From NCBI RefSeq assembly GCF_001413955.1, contig NZ_LCTZ01000002.1, positions 1,240,001 to 1,304,000 on the forward strand: 64,000 nt of DNA, in the 5' to 3' direction. Numbering within the stretch: the first letter of the stretch is position 1; every line of letters begins with the position of its first letter. The stretch is from Flagellimonas eckloniae (GTDB lineage: Bacteria > Bacteroidota > Bacteroidia > Flavobacteriales > Flavobacteriaceae). Shown here piece after piece: positions 17,558 to 27,231 of this stretch. The notes under the pieces were generated by a model. The model saw only the letters and a program-made list of their open reading frames with translations. It searched no databases and had not been told where the DNA came from. The position numbers were made by a program, and so were the translations under genes.

Positions 17558-20110
17558 ATGGACGATAATTTTTCCCCAAGAGTAAAAGACGTAATAGCAT
17601 ATAGCAAGGAAGAAGCCCTTCGATTGGGGCATGATTTTATTGGAACGGAACATTTAATGCTAGGTCTTTTAAGAGATGGTAATGGTAAAGCCATTAACAT
17701 TTTAGATGCTTTGGATGTAGATTTAGATCACTTAAGAAGAAAGGTCGAGATTCTAAGCCCGGCAAATCCAAATACAGGAACAATTCAAAAAGACAAAAAG
17801 AACCTTCACCTAACACGACAGGCTGAAAGGGCTCTTAAAACTACTTTTTTAGAAGCTAAGCTATTTCAAAGCTCTTCTATTAACACAGCACATCTGCTAC
17901 TTTGTATTCTGAGAAATGAAAATGACCCAACCACAAAGTTATTGCATAAGCTTAAAGTTGATTACGACAATGTTAAAGAGCAATTTAAATCTATGATTAC
18001 AAGCGATGATGATTATTTAGATGCTCCACAAGCCGAATCTTTCCCGAGTGACTCAGATGATACTGGGGATTCTAAGGAAAGTACTTTTGGATCGAGCTCT
18101 TCCCAAAAAGGAACAAAAAAGTCCAAAACACCTGTCTTGGACAACTTTGGTCGTGATTTGACCAAACTGGCCGAGGAAAATAAACTGGACCCCGTTGTTG
18201 GAAGGGAAAAAGAGATTGAACGGGTATCCCAAATATTAAGTAGAAGAAAGAAAAACAATCCGCTACTTATTGGCGAACCTGGGGTTGGTAAAAGTGCCAT
18301 TGCAGAAGGTTTGGCTCTTAGAATCATCAACAAAAAGGTTTCAAGAATTCTTTATAACAAACGAGTCGTCACTTTAGACCTTGCTTCTTTGGTGGCAGGA
18401 ACCAAATATCGCGGACAGTTTGAGGAACGTATGAAGGCGGTAATGAATGAATTGGAAAAGAATGATGATATCATTTTGTTTATTGACGAGATTCATACCA
18501 TTGTTGGTGCTGGTGGGGCAACAGGTAGTTTAGATGCCTCCAATATGTTTAAACCTGCACTTGCAAGAGGTGAAATTCAATGTATAGGAGCAACAACACT
18601 TGACGAATATAGACAGTACATAGAAAAAGATGGGGCCTTGGAACGTCGTTTTCAAAAAGTGATGGTTGAACCAACCACAGTTGAGGAAACCATTGAAATT
18701 TTGATGAACATCAAAGGGAAATATGAAGACCATCACAATGTAAATTATACGGACGAAGCTATTCTTGCCTGTGTTAAGTTGACAAACAGGTACATGACAG
18801 ATCGTTTTTTACCAGACAAAGCTATTGATGCCTTGGATGAAGCAGGTTCCCGTGTTCATATTGTGAATATGGATGTTCCCCAGCAAATATTGGAATTGGA
18901 AAATCAGTTGGATGATGTTCGGGAACTGAAAAATAGTGTTGTCAAAAAACAAAAGTATGAAGAGGCTGCAAAGCTTCGCGATGACGAAAAACGTTTGGAA
19001 AAAGAATTGGCCTCTGCCCAAGAGCGATGGGAAGAAGAAAGCAAGTTACATAGAGAAACAGTTTCCGAAGATAACGTTGCTGATGTGGTTTCCATGATGA
19101 GCGGAATTCCAGTAAACAGAATAGCGCAAACAGAAAGCAATAAACTTGCAGAACTTCCTAACCTTATAAAAGGATTTGTAATTGGTCAAGATGAAGCCGT
19201 TGCAAAGGTTGCCAAAGCCATACAAAGAAATCGAGCAGGTCTTAAAGACCCAAATAAACCCATTGGCTCGTTTATTTTCTTGGGACAAACAGGAGTAGGT
19301 AAAACGCAGTTGGCAAAGATTCTAGCAAAAGAACTTTTTGATTCTGAAGATGCTCTTATCCGTATTGATATGAGTGAATACATGGAAAAATTCGCTATTT
19401 CAAGGTTGGTCGGAGCTCCTCCAGGATACGTTGGTTATGAAGAAGGTGGGCAGCTAACGGAAAAAGTACGTCGCAAACCCTATTCAGTAATATTGTTGGA
19501 TGAAGTAGAAAAAGCACATCCTGACGTATTCAATATGCTGTTACAGGTTTTGGATGATGGTTTTCTTACCGATAGCCTTGGTCGCAAAATTGATTTTAGA
19601 AATACCATAATCATAATGACTTCCAATATTGGAGCACGTCAATTAAAGGATTTTGGACAAGGTGTTGGTTTTGGTACTGCTGCCAAAAAAGCGCAGGCTG
19701 ATTCGCATCAGAAAAGTGTTATTGAGAATGCCTTGAAAAAAGCATTTGCCCCTGAGTTCTTAAACAGAATTGATGATGTGGTTGTCTTTAACGCATTGGA
19801 GCGTAAGGATATTCATAAAATCATTGATATTGAGCTTGATAAGTTATTCAATAGAATTAAAGATATTGGATACGACCTTAACCTTACTAAAAAGGCCAAG
19901 GATTATATAGCTGAGAAAGGATTTGATAAACAATACGGTGCAAGACCTTTAAAGAGAGCAATTCAAAAATATATTGAAGATGCACTTGCTGAAGAGATTG
20001 TTAATTCTAAATTAGGAGAAGGCGACAGTATTTTTATGGATTTGGATGAAAAGAAAGAAGAACTCACCATTACCATTAAAAAACCTGAGAAAACACCAAA
20101 GGCAGATTAG
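17558..20110 (+). CDS. clpC: ClpC AAA+ unfoldase
   Basis: 850 residues from ATG 17558; a TTG at 17540 is in frame but the conserved start is MDDNFSPRVKDV. An N-domain with two Clp repeats (about 1-145) and an acidic Ser-rich linker come first. AAA domain 1 has Walker A GEPGVGKS (Lys245), a UVR-like segment sits near 420-450 (KQKYEEAAKLRDDE), and AAA domain 2 has Walker A GQTGVGKT (Lys582). The C-terminal D2-small domain carries QYGARPLKRAI. ClpC unfolds substrates for the ClpP protease; the UVR-type middle region separates it from ClpA and ClpB. It is monocistronic with its own terminator. About 260 AT-rich bases upstream should hold the promoter. Confidence 0.95.
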   Translation: MDDNFSPRVKDVIAYSKEEALRLGHDFIGTEHLMLGLLRDGNGKAINILDALDVDLDHLRRKVEILSPANPNTGTIQKDKKNLHLTRQAERALKTTFLEAKLFQSSSINTAHLLLCILRNENDPTTKLLHKLKVDYDNVKEQFKSMITSDDDYLDAPQAESFPSDSDDTGDSKESTFGSSSSQKGTKKSKTPVLDNFGRDLTKLAEENKLDPVVGREKEIERVSQILSRRKKNNPLLIGEPGVGKSAIAEGLALRIINKKVSRILYNKRVVTLDLASLVAGTKYRGQFEERMKAVMNELEKNDDIILFIDEIHTIVGAGGATGSLDASNMFKPALARGEIQCIGATTLDEYRQYIEKDGALERRFQKVMVEPTTVEETIEILMNIKGKYEDHHNVNYTDEAILACVKLTNRYMTDRFLPDKAIDALDEAGSRVHIVNMDVPQQILELENQLDDVRELKNSVVKKQKYEEAAKLRDDEKRLEKELASAQERWEEESKLHRETVSEDNVADVVSMMSGIPVNRIAQTESNKLAELPNLIKGFVIGQDEAVAKVAKAIQRNRAGLKDPNKPIGSFIFLGQTGVGKTQLAKILAKELFDSEDALIRIDMSEYMEKFAISRLVGAPPGYVGYEEGGQLTEKVRRKPYSVILLDEVEKAHPDVFNMLLQVLDDGFLTDSLGRKIDFRNTIIIMTSNIGARQLKDFGQGVGFGTAAKKAQADSHQKSVIENALKKAFAPEFLNRIDDVVVFNALERKDIHKIIDIELDKLFNRIKDIGYDLNLTKKAKDYIAEKGFDKQYGARPLKRAIQKYIEDALAEEIVNSKLGEGDSIFMDLDEKKEELTITIKKPEKTPKAD

Positions 20111-20130
20111 CCAAGTAAATATAAAAAAGA

Positions 20131-20156
20131 AGCCGGCTAAACTGCCGGCTTTTTTA
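20131..20156 (+). terminator. Terminator after clpC
   Basis: AGCCGGC pairs with GCCGGCT around a TAAACT loop and is followed by a T run. It lies 20 bases after the clpC stop. Confidence 0.88.
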
Positions 20157-20273
20157 TTGGACCTAATATAAAATACCATACACACGATATTTATCACGTT
20201 TAATCTAAAAAAGTTTCGCCCCAACACCATTCCCCATACTTTCGTAATGAGAGACACTATAATTATTTGAAGA

Positions 20274-20693
20274 ATGAAAATTGCTTCTACTAAGAAAGCT
20301 ATTGTTGTACGTGAATACCTATTAGATATAGGAAGTGTTCAGGTTTTTGACAATTACATGATTTCAACCTTTGATGAAGGCGCAACGGTTACACTTGAGA
20401 GAGCCTATCAGATTATTGGAATTTCAGAGATACATTTTAGAGATAAAGATTTTGGCTATATAAGCCTCCGAAAGCACTCCTACGCCGTAGATCCAACCAT
20501 CTACAATTACTTAAGGGGATTGGAGAATTTAAAAGCCTTTGCCATCGTTTCCAAGAAGGAAATAGATATGCACAATTTTAAAATTGAAAAGCTTTTCTAC
20601 AAGAAGAATATGGAGTTCTTCATTGAATATGACAATGCTCTTGCTTGGGTAAAGAAAAGATTGAAAAAAAATAAAAGTAAAGGCAAGGTCTAA
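20274..20693 (+). CDS. Conserved-looking small cytoplasmic protein, possible STAS/SpoIIAA-like fold
   Basis: This 139-residue protein has no signal peptide or membrane segment. The middle contains strand-turn-helix patterns (VTLERAYQIIGISEIHFRDK, KAFAIVSKKEIDMHN), and the C-terminus has FFIEYDNALAWVKKRLKKN. The pattern of an aromatic/acidic turn followed by xALAWVKK recalls the last helix of SpoIIAA-like proteins, but this is only a resemblance. I do not recognise a named family. It overlaps the convergent NAD(P)HX-repair gene by four bases at the 3' ends. Codon use and length look like those of a real gene. Confidence 0.7.
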   Translation: MKIASTKKAIVVREYLLDIGSVQVFDNYMISTFDEGATVTLERAYQIIGISEIHFRDKDFGYISLRKHSYAVDPTIYNYLRGLENLKAFAIVSKKEIDMHNFKIEKLFYKKNMEFFIEYDNALAWVKKRLKKNKSKGKV

Positions 20694-22225
20694 ACCTCTT
20701 TTACATTTTCAGGTTTTGGGGGTCGCAGTAGTTCAATATACGCTTTTCCAATATTATTAATTATTTCTGTAGCTTTTAAAGCTTCGTAACCAAAATCCAT
20801 AACACCGACATCACCTGCCATACCATGTAAGTATACTCCAAAAATGGCTGCATTTAATGGAGAGTATCCTTGAGAAATCAATCCAGTAATCATACCCGTA
20901 AGCACATCACCGCTACCAGCGGTTGCCATGCCTGGGTTACCTGTATTGTTTATGTACCCTTTTTCAGCATGAATAACAATACTATGTGCTCCCTTGATAA
21001 CCAAAATACAGTTGTTCTTTACGGAAAAGTCTTTTGCTTTGTTAAGCTTATCAAAATCGTCTTCCCATTCGCCAATCAAACGCTGCAACTCTTTTGGGTG
21101 AGGAGTTAAAACAGAACCTTTAGGAACATCTTTTAGCAGACTTGGATGTTTAGCCAAAATATTCAATCCGTCCGCATCAATGACCAAAGGAGATTCAACA
21201 TTTTTCAAAAACGTACCAAATGCTTTTATGGTCTTTTCTTCAGTACCCATTCCCATTCCAATCCCATAAACTGAAGGAACAAAGGGAACATTTATTTTGG
21301 TAATGCTATCATCTTCATCATCTGTCAATACCATTGCTTCCGGTAAGGCTGTCTGCAACGCATTGTACCCACATTCTGGCACATAAGCCGTTACAAGACC
21401 ACTGCCAACTGATAAACATGCACTACAAGCCAACTGCACCGCACCAATTTTACCATAACTTCCACCAATAATTACCGCATGTCCGTAGTTTCCCTTATGC
21501 GAGAATTTAAGCCGCGGTCGATACAAGGGGAGTATTTCATTCTTACCTATTAATTGATACTCTGTATTGGTTGAATTCAGGTATTCAGGGTCCAGACCAA
21601 TATCTAAAACTTCCCATTGATTTTGATAAATTCCGGTCTCCGGAAGAAAGAATATAAGCTTTGGCACTTGAAAACTAAGTACATGACTAGCGCGTATAAC
21701 ATAACTAGAATCGGAAGGGTTGCTATCCATTGGAAGACCTGATGGAATGTCTACCGAAAGTACAAAGGCGTTGGAAACGTTTATATGCTTGATTAAATTG
21801 CCAACCCAGTCATCCAATTTTCTGTTCAACCCTATTCCGAAAATGGCATCTACTATTATATCGTTTTGGTTTATGTCTGGAAAAGAACAATCCGAGTCTA
21901 AAAACTCTGGCCATAATTTTCGATCTTTCAATCTGTCCAGATTTATTAAAAAATCCTTTGAACGCTTTTCACTGTAATTCACAACGAATACAGAAATACT
22001 ATACCCATGCTCTTGAAGAAGCCTGGCAAGAGCTATCCCATCGCCTCCATTGTTGCCAATTCCACAGAACAACTTAATATTGACCTGTGCGCCATTTAGT
22101 CTGGAATGTATCCAATTAAAAAGTGCAGTGGCTGCCCTTTCCATAAGATCATCACTCTTAATTTGTTGCTTTGAGATTGTGAATTTATCAGCGTCATAGA
22201 TTTGACTTGCGGTAAATATTTTCAT
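20690..22225 (-). CDS. nnr: Bifunctional NAD(P)HX epimerase/dehydratase
   Basis: This 511-residue protein repairs hydrated NAD(P)H. The N-terminal YjeF_N domain (about 1-215) is the NnrE epimerase, with CGIGNNGGDGIALAR and the DAIFGIGLNR loop. The C-terminal domain (about 225-505) is the NnrD ADP-dependent dehydratase of the ribokinase-like fold. It shows HKGNYGHAVIIGGS, DADGLNILA, TPHPKELQRL and the catalytic GMATAGSGDVLTG. The fusion is the common bacterial arrangement. It is a single-gene unit convergent with the small protein at 20274; upstream lies the thr operon promoter region on the other strand. Confidence 0.95.
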   Translation of the reverse strand: MKIFTASQIYDADKFTISKQQIKSDDLMERAATALFNWIHSRLNGAQVNIKLFCGIGNNGGDGIALARLLQEHGYSISVFVVNYSEKRSKDFLINLDRLKDRKLWPEFLDSDCSFPDINQNDIIVDAIFGIGLNRKLDDWVGNLIKHINVSNAFVLSVDIPSGLPMDSNPSDSSYVIRASHVLSFQVPKLIFFLPETGIYQNQWEVLDIGLDPEYLNSTNTEYQLIGKNEILPLYRPRLKFSHKGNYGHAVIIGGSYGKIGAVQLACSACLSVGSGLVTAYVPECGYNALQTALPEAMVLTDDEDDSITKINVPFVPSVYGIGMGMGTEEKTIKAFGTFLKNVESPLVIDADGLNILAKHPSLLKDVPKGSVLTPHPKELQRLIGEWEDDFDKLNKAKDFSVKNNCILVIKGAHSIVIHAEKGYINNTGNPGMATAGSGDVLTGMITGLISQGYSPLNAAIFGVYLHGMAGDVGVMDFGYEALKATEIINNIGKAYIELLRPPKPENVKEV

Positions 22226-22277
22226 TCAATAAGAAAAATTGATTATTGGTATATATTTCGTAAAAATTTTAGAATTA

Positions 22278-22308
22278 TTTGGAGAAGCATCTAAAAGTAC
22301 TACTTTTA
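22278..22308 (+). promoter_or_regulatory. Promoter of the thrABC operon
   Basis: TTTG (22278-22281), exactly 19 bases of spacer, and TACTTTTA (22301-22308; one mismatch to TAnnTTTG) match the Bacteroidota sigma-A promoter. Transcription would begin near 22314, so the mRNA has a leader of about 160 bases that includes the Thr-rich leader peptide. Confidence 0.75.
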
Positions 22309-22358
22309 CCAACGATTATTGTGCGATGCAATCTAAACAAACGGATATAAATTTAATT

Positions 22359-22415
22359 ATGATGAATACTTTTTCATCTATCTTCACTTTGACTACAACA
22401 ACCCCTTTGGGGTAA
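22359..22415 (+). CDS. thrL: Threonine-rich leader peptide of the thr operon
   Basis: An 18-codon frame (MMNTFSSIFTLTTTTPLG, stop TAA at 22413) lies between the operon promoter and thrA. Six of the 18 residues are Thr, four of them consecutive (ACT ACA ACA ACC, 22392-22403), and there is one Ile. This is the hallmark of an attenuator leader that senses charged tRNA-Thr, as thrL does in E. coli. A five-base hairpin, ACCCC-TTT-GGGGT (22401-22413), overlaps the last codons. No T-run terminator follows, so the mechanism may be translational or may use a structure I cannot see. The second ATG (22362) could also be the start. Confidence 0.75.
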   Translation: MMNTFSSIFTLTTTTPLG

Positions 22416-22474
22416 TCTGCTAATTATTTCCGTCCGTCTATAATCTATTCCAATATTTTACAATATAATTTATC

Positions 22475-24919
22475 ATGAAAGTCTTAAAATTTGGTGGTAC
22501 TTCAGTTGCCAATCCAGAAAACATAAATCGAGTTAAAAAAATTCTTCTAAACCAAAGTGAAAAAAAAGTGGCTGTGGTTGTTTCTGCATTTGGTGGAATC
22601 ACAGATTTATTATTAAAAACCTCTCAACTTGCTTCAAATCAAGATACTACCTATAAAAAAGGTCTTGGTGAAATTGAAGAGCAACATATTATAGCAATCA
22701 AGGAACTTATCCCGGTTAAATCCCAAAGTGCTATTTTAAGCAAGGTAAAAAGTGATTTAAATGTTTTGGAAACCTTGCTGGAAGGAGCTTTTTCAATTGG
22801 AGAACTTACCCCAAAGCTTTCAGACAAAATAGTAAGTTATGGAGAGTTACTTTCCTCATTTATTATCTGCGAATTTTTAAAATCCGAAGGTTTGGATGCT
22901 ACATTCAAGGATAGTAGACAACTAATTATTACTGATAATGCTTACGGGAAAGCTAATGTTGATTTTAATAAAACCAATCAACTCTGCAATGATTATTTTA
23001 AAGCGAATCAACATCAGACAATAGTACTACCGGGTTTTGTGGCATCAAGCAATTCAGGAGATACCACAACCTTGGGAAGAGGAGGCTCAGATTATACCGC
23101 CGCCATAATTGCAGCTTCGCAGAATGGCGATGTTCTAGAAATTTGGACAGATGTTAGTGGTATGTTCACAGCTAATCCAAAATTGGTAAAACAGGCAAAA
23201 TCCGTTTCCCATATAAGTTATGAAGAAGCTATGGAACTGTCACATTTTGGAGCCAAAGTACTCTATCCTCCAACAATACAACCTGTGCTCAACAAGGAGA
23301 TTCCCATTATTATCAAAAATACCTTTAAGCCAGAGGACATTGGAACCCATATCACTAAAAACACCAATGGAAATGGCAAAACGGTCCGAGGAATAAGCCA
23401 TGTGGCCAACATAAGTTTACTCTCTTTGGAAGGGCCTGGTATGATTGGTATTCCAGGTATATCAAAACGTTTTTTTGAAACATTGTCACTCGAAAATATC
23501 AGTGTTGTACTAATAACGCAAGCATCTTCTGAACACTCTATTTGTATTGGGATTTCTGATGAGGATGTTGATAAAGCTGTTAAGGCAATAAATGATGCTT
23601 TTGCTTACGAAATTTCCAATAACAAAATAAAGCCCGTTATCGTTGAAACTGACCTCGCCATTGTAGCCTTGGTAGGAGACAATATGAAAAGTCACCAGGG
23701 GCTTAGCGGAAAAATGTTCAGCACGCTTGGTAAAAACAATGTTAACATAAGAGCCATTGCCCAAGGGGCTTCTGAGCGTAATATTTCGGCGGTTATTAAA
23801 AAGGCTGATGTAAAAAAGGCACTTAATTCGCTCCACGAAGAATTTTTTGAGGAAAACATAAAACAACTCAATCTTTTTGTAATGGGAGTGGGTAATGTTG
23901 GAGCAAAGTTTCTTGATCAGATAGCACAACAAAGGAAATATCTAAAAGAAGAACTCAAATTAAATCTACGGGTCATTGGAATTAGTAATTCTAGAACCAT
24001 GGCTTTTAATGAAAATGGAATTGATCTTGAAGATTGGAAGACCATTTTGGCCAATGGTAAAAAAGCAGACAAGGATGTATTCTTTAAAACCGTTGAATCA
24101 CTCAATTACCGAAATAGTGTATTTGTAGATAATACCGCTAGTGAAGAAGTTTCCCAAAGCTATCCCAATTATCTAAAAAACAGCATTTCAGTGGTCACTT
24201 GCAATAAAATTGCATGTTCTTCGGACTACACTTATTATCAAGAACTTAAAAAACTGGCAAAACAATACAATTCACCATTCTTGTTTGAGACCAACGTAGG
24301 TGCCGGCCTTCCCATTATAGATACACTTAAACATCTTATCGCTTCTGGAGATAAAATTAATAAGATTCAAGCTGTCTTATCCGGAAGTCTGAACTTTGTG
24401 TTCAATAACTTCAATGATTCGGTTACTTTTCATGATGTTGTAAAACAAGCGCAAGAAGAGGGCTATACCGAACCAGACCCAACAATTGATTTAAGTGGTA
24501 TCGATGTAATGCGAAAGATTCTTATTCTTGCTAGAGAGAGCGGAAATCAATTGGATATTGAACAAATAGAAAACGAATCCTTCCTCCCCAAAGAAAGTTT
24601 GGAAACCAATTCAAACGAAGCATTTTTCACATCTTTAAAAGACCATGAATCCTCGTTCCAAAAACTTTTTAAAGAGGCTCAAGATGCTGAAAGCAAACTC
24701 AAATATGTTGCCCAGTTTGAAAATGGAAAAGCCAAAGTTGGGCTTCAAAAAATACCGAAGGGCCATGATTTTTATAATCTTGAAGGCAGCGACAATATTG
24801 TACTCTTTTACACGGAACGCTACCCCAATCAGCCTATGATCATTAAAGGTGCAGGTGCAGGTGCAGAAGTCACGGCTTCTGGTATCTTTGCAGATATTAT
24901 ACGAATTGGAAACTTTTAA
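22475..24919 (+). CDS. thrA: Bifunctional aspartokinase/homoserine dehydrogenase
   Basis: This 814-residue fusion carries out the first and third steps of threonine/methionine synthesis from aspartate. The aspartokinase domain (about 1-290) starts MKVLKFGGTSVANPEN and contains TTLGRGGSDYTA. Two ACT regulatory segments follow (about 300-460; ISLLSLEGPGM, LAIVALVGDNM). The homoserine dehydrogenase domain (about 465-814) has the NAD(P) loop FVMGVGNVGAKFLDQ, and later VVTCNK and the catalytic-region sequence YTEPDPTIDLSGIDVMRK. It is first in a tight thrA-thrB-thrC operon behind a Thr-rich leader peptide. Feedback inhibition by threonine is likely from the ACT region. Confidence 0.96.
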   Translation: MKVLKFGGTSVANPENINRVKKILLNQSEKKVAVVVSAFGGITDLLLKTSQLASNQDTTYKKGLGEIEEQHIIAIKELIPVKSQSAILSKVKSDLNVLETLLEGAFSIGELTPKLSDKIVSYGELLSSFIICEFLKSEGLDATFKDSRQLIITDNAYGKANVDFNKTNQLCNDYFKANQHQTIVLPGFVASSNSGDTTTLGRGGSDYTAAIIAASQNGDVLEIWTDVSGMFTANPKLVKQAKSVSHISYEEAMELSHFGAKVLYPPTIQPVLNKEIPIIIKNTFKPEDIGTHITKNTNGNGKTVRGISHVANISLLSLEGPGMIGIPGISKRFFETLSLENISVVLITQASSEHSICIGISDEDVDKAVKAINDAFAYEISNNKIKPVIVETDLAIVALVGDNMKSHQGLSGKMFSTLGKNNVNIRAIAQGASERNISAVIKKADVKKALNSLHEEFFEENIKQLNLFVMGVGNVGAKFLDQIAQQRKYLKEELKLNLRVIGISNSRTMAFNENGIDLEDWKTILANGKKADKDVFFKTVESLNYRNSVFVDNTASEEVSQSYPNYLKNSISVVTCNKIACSSDYTYYQELKKLAKQYNSPFLFETNVGAGLPIIDTLKHLIASGDKINKIQAVLSGSLNFVFNNFNDSVTFHDVVKQAQEEGYTEPDPTIDLSGIDVMRKILILARESGNQLDIEQIENESFLPKESLETNSNEAFFTSLKDHESSFQKLFKEAQDAESKLKYVAQFENGKAKVGLQKIPKGHDFYNLEGSDNIVLFYTERYPNQPMIIKGAGAGAEVTASGIFADIIRIGNF

Positions 24920-24920
24920 C

Positions 24921-25844
24921 ATGGAAGAAATAAAAGTTTTTTGCCCTGCAACAATAGCCAATGTTTCTTGTGGATTTGATGTTCTCGGGTTGGCATTGGA
25001 TTCTGTGGGAGATGAAATGATTATACGCAAAACTTCTGAAAAGGGAATAACGATTACCAAAATATCTGGACAAGAATTGCCTCTTGAAACTACCAAAAAT
25101 GTTTCAGGGGTTGCTGGCTTGGCATTTTTGGAGAAAAGTGACTTTGATGGAGGTTTTGAAATAGAAATTGACAAAAGAATCAAACCCGGAAGTGGCATAG
25201 GAAGCAGTGCGGCAAGCTCAGCAGGAGCCGTGTGGGCAATGAACGAACTTTTGGGCAAGCCATTTTCCAATTTGGAACTGGTCCAGTTTGCCATGCAGGG
25301 AGAAAAATTGGCCAGCGATGTTGCCCATGCAGATAATGTGGCACCAGCTATTTATGGGGGGTTCACTTTAGTGAGAAGTTATAATCCTTTGGATATTGTG
25401 CCCATACCCACACCCAATGAGCTTTTTGCCACAGTAATACACCCACAGATTGAAGTAAAAACTTCAGATTCAAGAAAAATTCTAAAAACCAACATAACCT
25501 TGGAAAAAGGAATTCAACAATGGGGTAATGTAGGGGGATTAATTGCCGGTCTTTTCCAAAATGATTATGACCTGATTGGACGTTCACTCCAAGACCATAT
25601 AGTGGAACCAATACGATCTATTTTAATTCCCGGTTTTGACAAAATAAAAGCAAACGCAATCCATGTTGGGGCTCTGGGAGGAGGAATTTCAGGTTCTGGT
25701 CCTTCAATTTTTGCTTTGAGCAAAGGAGAGAAAATCGCCCAAAAAGTAGCTGAATCTATGAAAGAGACCTATAAGAATATTGGAATTGAATTTGATATCC
25801 ATGTTTCCAAAGTCAACACTCAAGGTGTAAAAAGAATATCCTAA
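24921..25844 (+). CDS. thrB: Homoserine kinase
   Basis: 307 residues from ATG 24921, one base after the thrA stop. An upstream in-frame codon inside thrA would give an unrelated leader, so the ATG with MEEIKVFCPATIANVSCGFD is chosen. This is a GHMP kinase: the ATP loop is KPGSGIGSSAASSAGA (about residues 88-105), and the C-terminal GGGISGSGPSIFAL is GHMP motif 3. It phosphorylates homoserine with ATP to give O-phosphohomoserine for threonine synthase, the next gene four bases downstream. Confidence 0.96.
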   Translation: MEEIKVFCPATIANVSCGFDVLGLALDSVGDEMIIRKTSEKGITITKISGQELPLETTKNVSGVAGLAFLEKSDFDGGFEIEIDKRIKPGSGIGSSAASSAGAVWAMNELLGKPFSNLELVQFAMQGEKLASDVAHADNVAPAIYGGFTLVRSYNPLDIVPIPTPNELFATVIHPQIEVKTSDSRKILKTNITLEKGIQQWGNVGGLIAGLFQNDYDLIGRSLQDHIVEPIRSILIPGFDKIKANAIHVGALGGGISGSGPSIFALSKGEKIAQKVAESMKETYKNIGIEFDIHVSKVNTQGVKRIS

Positions 25845-25848
25845 ATCC

Positions 25849-27141
25849 ATGAAATTTTATAGCCTAAATAACTCTGACATAAGTGCGACTTTTAAAGACG
25901 CTCTTATAGCTGGTATTGCTCCAGACAAGGGACTCTATTTTCCAGAAGAGATAACGCCACTTCCCAAAAGTTTTTTTGAAAGTATTGAATCGCTTTCTAC
26001 AAATGAAATTGCATTTAAGGCAATACATCAATTTGTGGATGCGGATATTCCAGATGATGTTTTAAAAAATATTATTGAAAACGTACTGGATTTTGATTTT
26101 CCCGTAGTGGAGATAGAAGATGATATTGCCACCCTTGAACTTTTCCATGGACCCACTATGGCCTTTAAAGATGTTGGAGCACGATTTATGGCAAAGTGCT
26201 TGGGTTATTTTTCCAAGGGAGAGGAAACCAATGTAACTGTCCTTGTTGCAACTTCTGGTGATACTGGAGGGGCAGTTGCCAATGGATTTTTAGGGGTGAA
26301 AGGTGTGAATGTAGTAATCCTGTATCCCAATGGAAAGGTAAGCGACATTCAAGAACGGCAACTTACCACTTTGGGGCAGAATATAGTTGCCATAAAGGTT
26401 GACGGTACTTTTGATGACTGTCAGCGTATGGTAAAAACAGCATTTTTGGACGAAGACATAACTTCCAAAAGAAAATTGACTTCTGCCAACAGCATAAACA
26501 TTGCGAGATGGCTTCCACAATTGTTCTATTTTTTGTTTGCTTACAAACAGGCTAAATCAAAAGGTAAGGAGATTGTGTTTTCTGTTCCCTCAGGTAACTT
26601 TGGTAACATTTGTGCTGGAATTGTAGCTCAAAAATTGGGGATGCCCGTAAAACATTTTGTGGCTTCTACCAATATCAACGATACTGTACCTTTGTTTATG
26701 CAATCCGGGGAATATCAGCCAAAACCCTCCAAGCCAACCATATCAAATGCTATGGATGTTGGTGACCCCAGTAATTTTATTAGAATACAAAAATTGTATG
26801 GAAACAATTTTGAGAGTCTCTCACAAAATTTGAGTTCCTATTCCTTTGATGATGAGTTGACCCGAAAAACTATGACCGAAGTATATGAAAAAACGGGTTA
26901 CATTCTTGATCCACATGGAGCGGTAGGTTATCTTGGTTTAAAAGAATATACTAAAAACCATTCCAATGTATATGGTATCTTTTTGGAAACAGCGCATCCG
27001 GTAAAGTTTCTCCCAGTAGTTGAACAAACCATTGGAACAAAATTGGATATACCTCCTCAAATTAAAAAAGTATTGGGCAGAGAGAAATCTGTCATATCCA
27101 TTGCCACTTATGAAGACCTTAAATCTCATTTGGTAAAGTAA
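25849..27141 (+). CDS. thrC: Threonine synthase
   Basis: This 430-residue PLP enzyme converts O-phosphohomoserine to threonine. The PLP-binding lysine lies in FHGPTMAFKDVGARF (about residue 109). The phosphate-binding and substrate loops ATSGDTGGAVANG and SVPSGNFGNICAG are present. The N-terminal SLNNSDISATFKDAL and the length match the shorter bacterial/fungal-type thrC class. It is last in the operon and is followed by a perfect ten-base terminator stem. Confidence 0.96.
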   Translation: MKFYSLNNSDISATFKDALIAGIAPDKGLYFPEEITPLPKSFFESIESLSTNEIAFKAIHQFVDADIPDDVLKNIIENVLDFDFPVVEIEDDIATLELFHGPTMAFKDVGARFMAKCLGYFSKGEETNVTVLVATSGDTGGAVANGFLGVKGVNVVILYPNGKVSDIQERQLTTLGQNIVAIKVDGTFDDCQRMVKTAFLDEDITSKRKLTSANSINIARWLPQLFYFLFAYKQAKSKGKEIVFSVPSGNFGNICAGIVAQKLGMPVKHFVASTNINDTVPLFMQSGEYQPKPSKPTISNAMDVGDPSNFIRIQKLYGNNFESLSQNLSSYSFDDELTRKTMTEVYEKTGYILDPHGAVGYLGLKEYTKNHSNVYGIFLETAHPVKFLPVVEQTIGTKLDIPPQIKKVLGREKSVISIATYEDLKSHLVK

Positions 27142-27168
27142 TATCTAGTCTCCAACAACAAAGAAAAA

Positions 27169-27201
27169 AGATAGGCTACCTTGAAGGGTAGCCTATTTTA
27201 G
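27169..27201. terminator. Terminator between thrC and the alginate lyase gene
   Basis: A perfect ten-base stem (ATAGGCTACC/GGTAGCCTAT) has a TTGAAG loop. A T-rich tail lies on the right and an A run on the left, so it can act for thrC (plus) and for the convergent lyase gene (minus). Confidence 0.9.
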
Positions 27202-27231
27202 AATATACTATTTTCTTTATCTGCTGTTCTC

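Noticed and set aside
22401..22413. Hairpin ACCCC-TTT-GGGGT as an intrinsic terminator before thrA
   Set aside because: The stem has only five base pairs and no T-run follows; it may matter for attenuation but is not a standard terminator.
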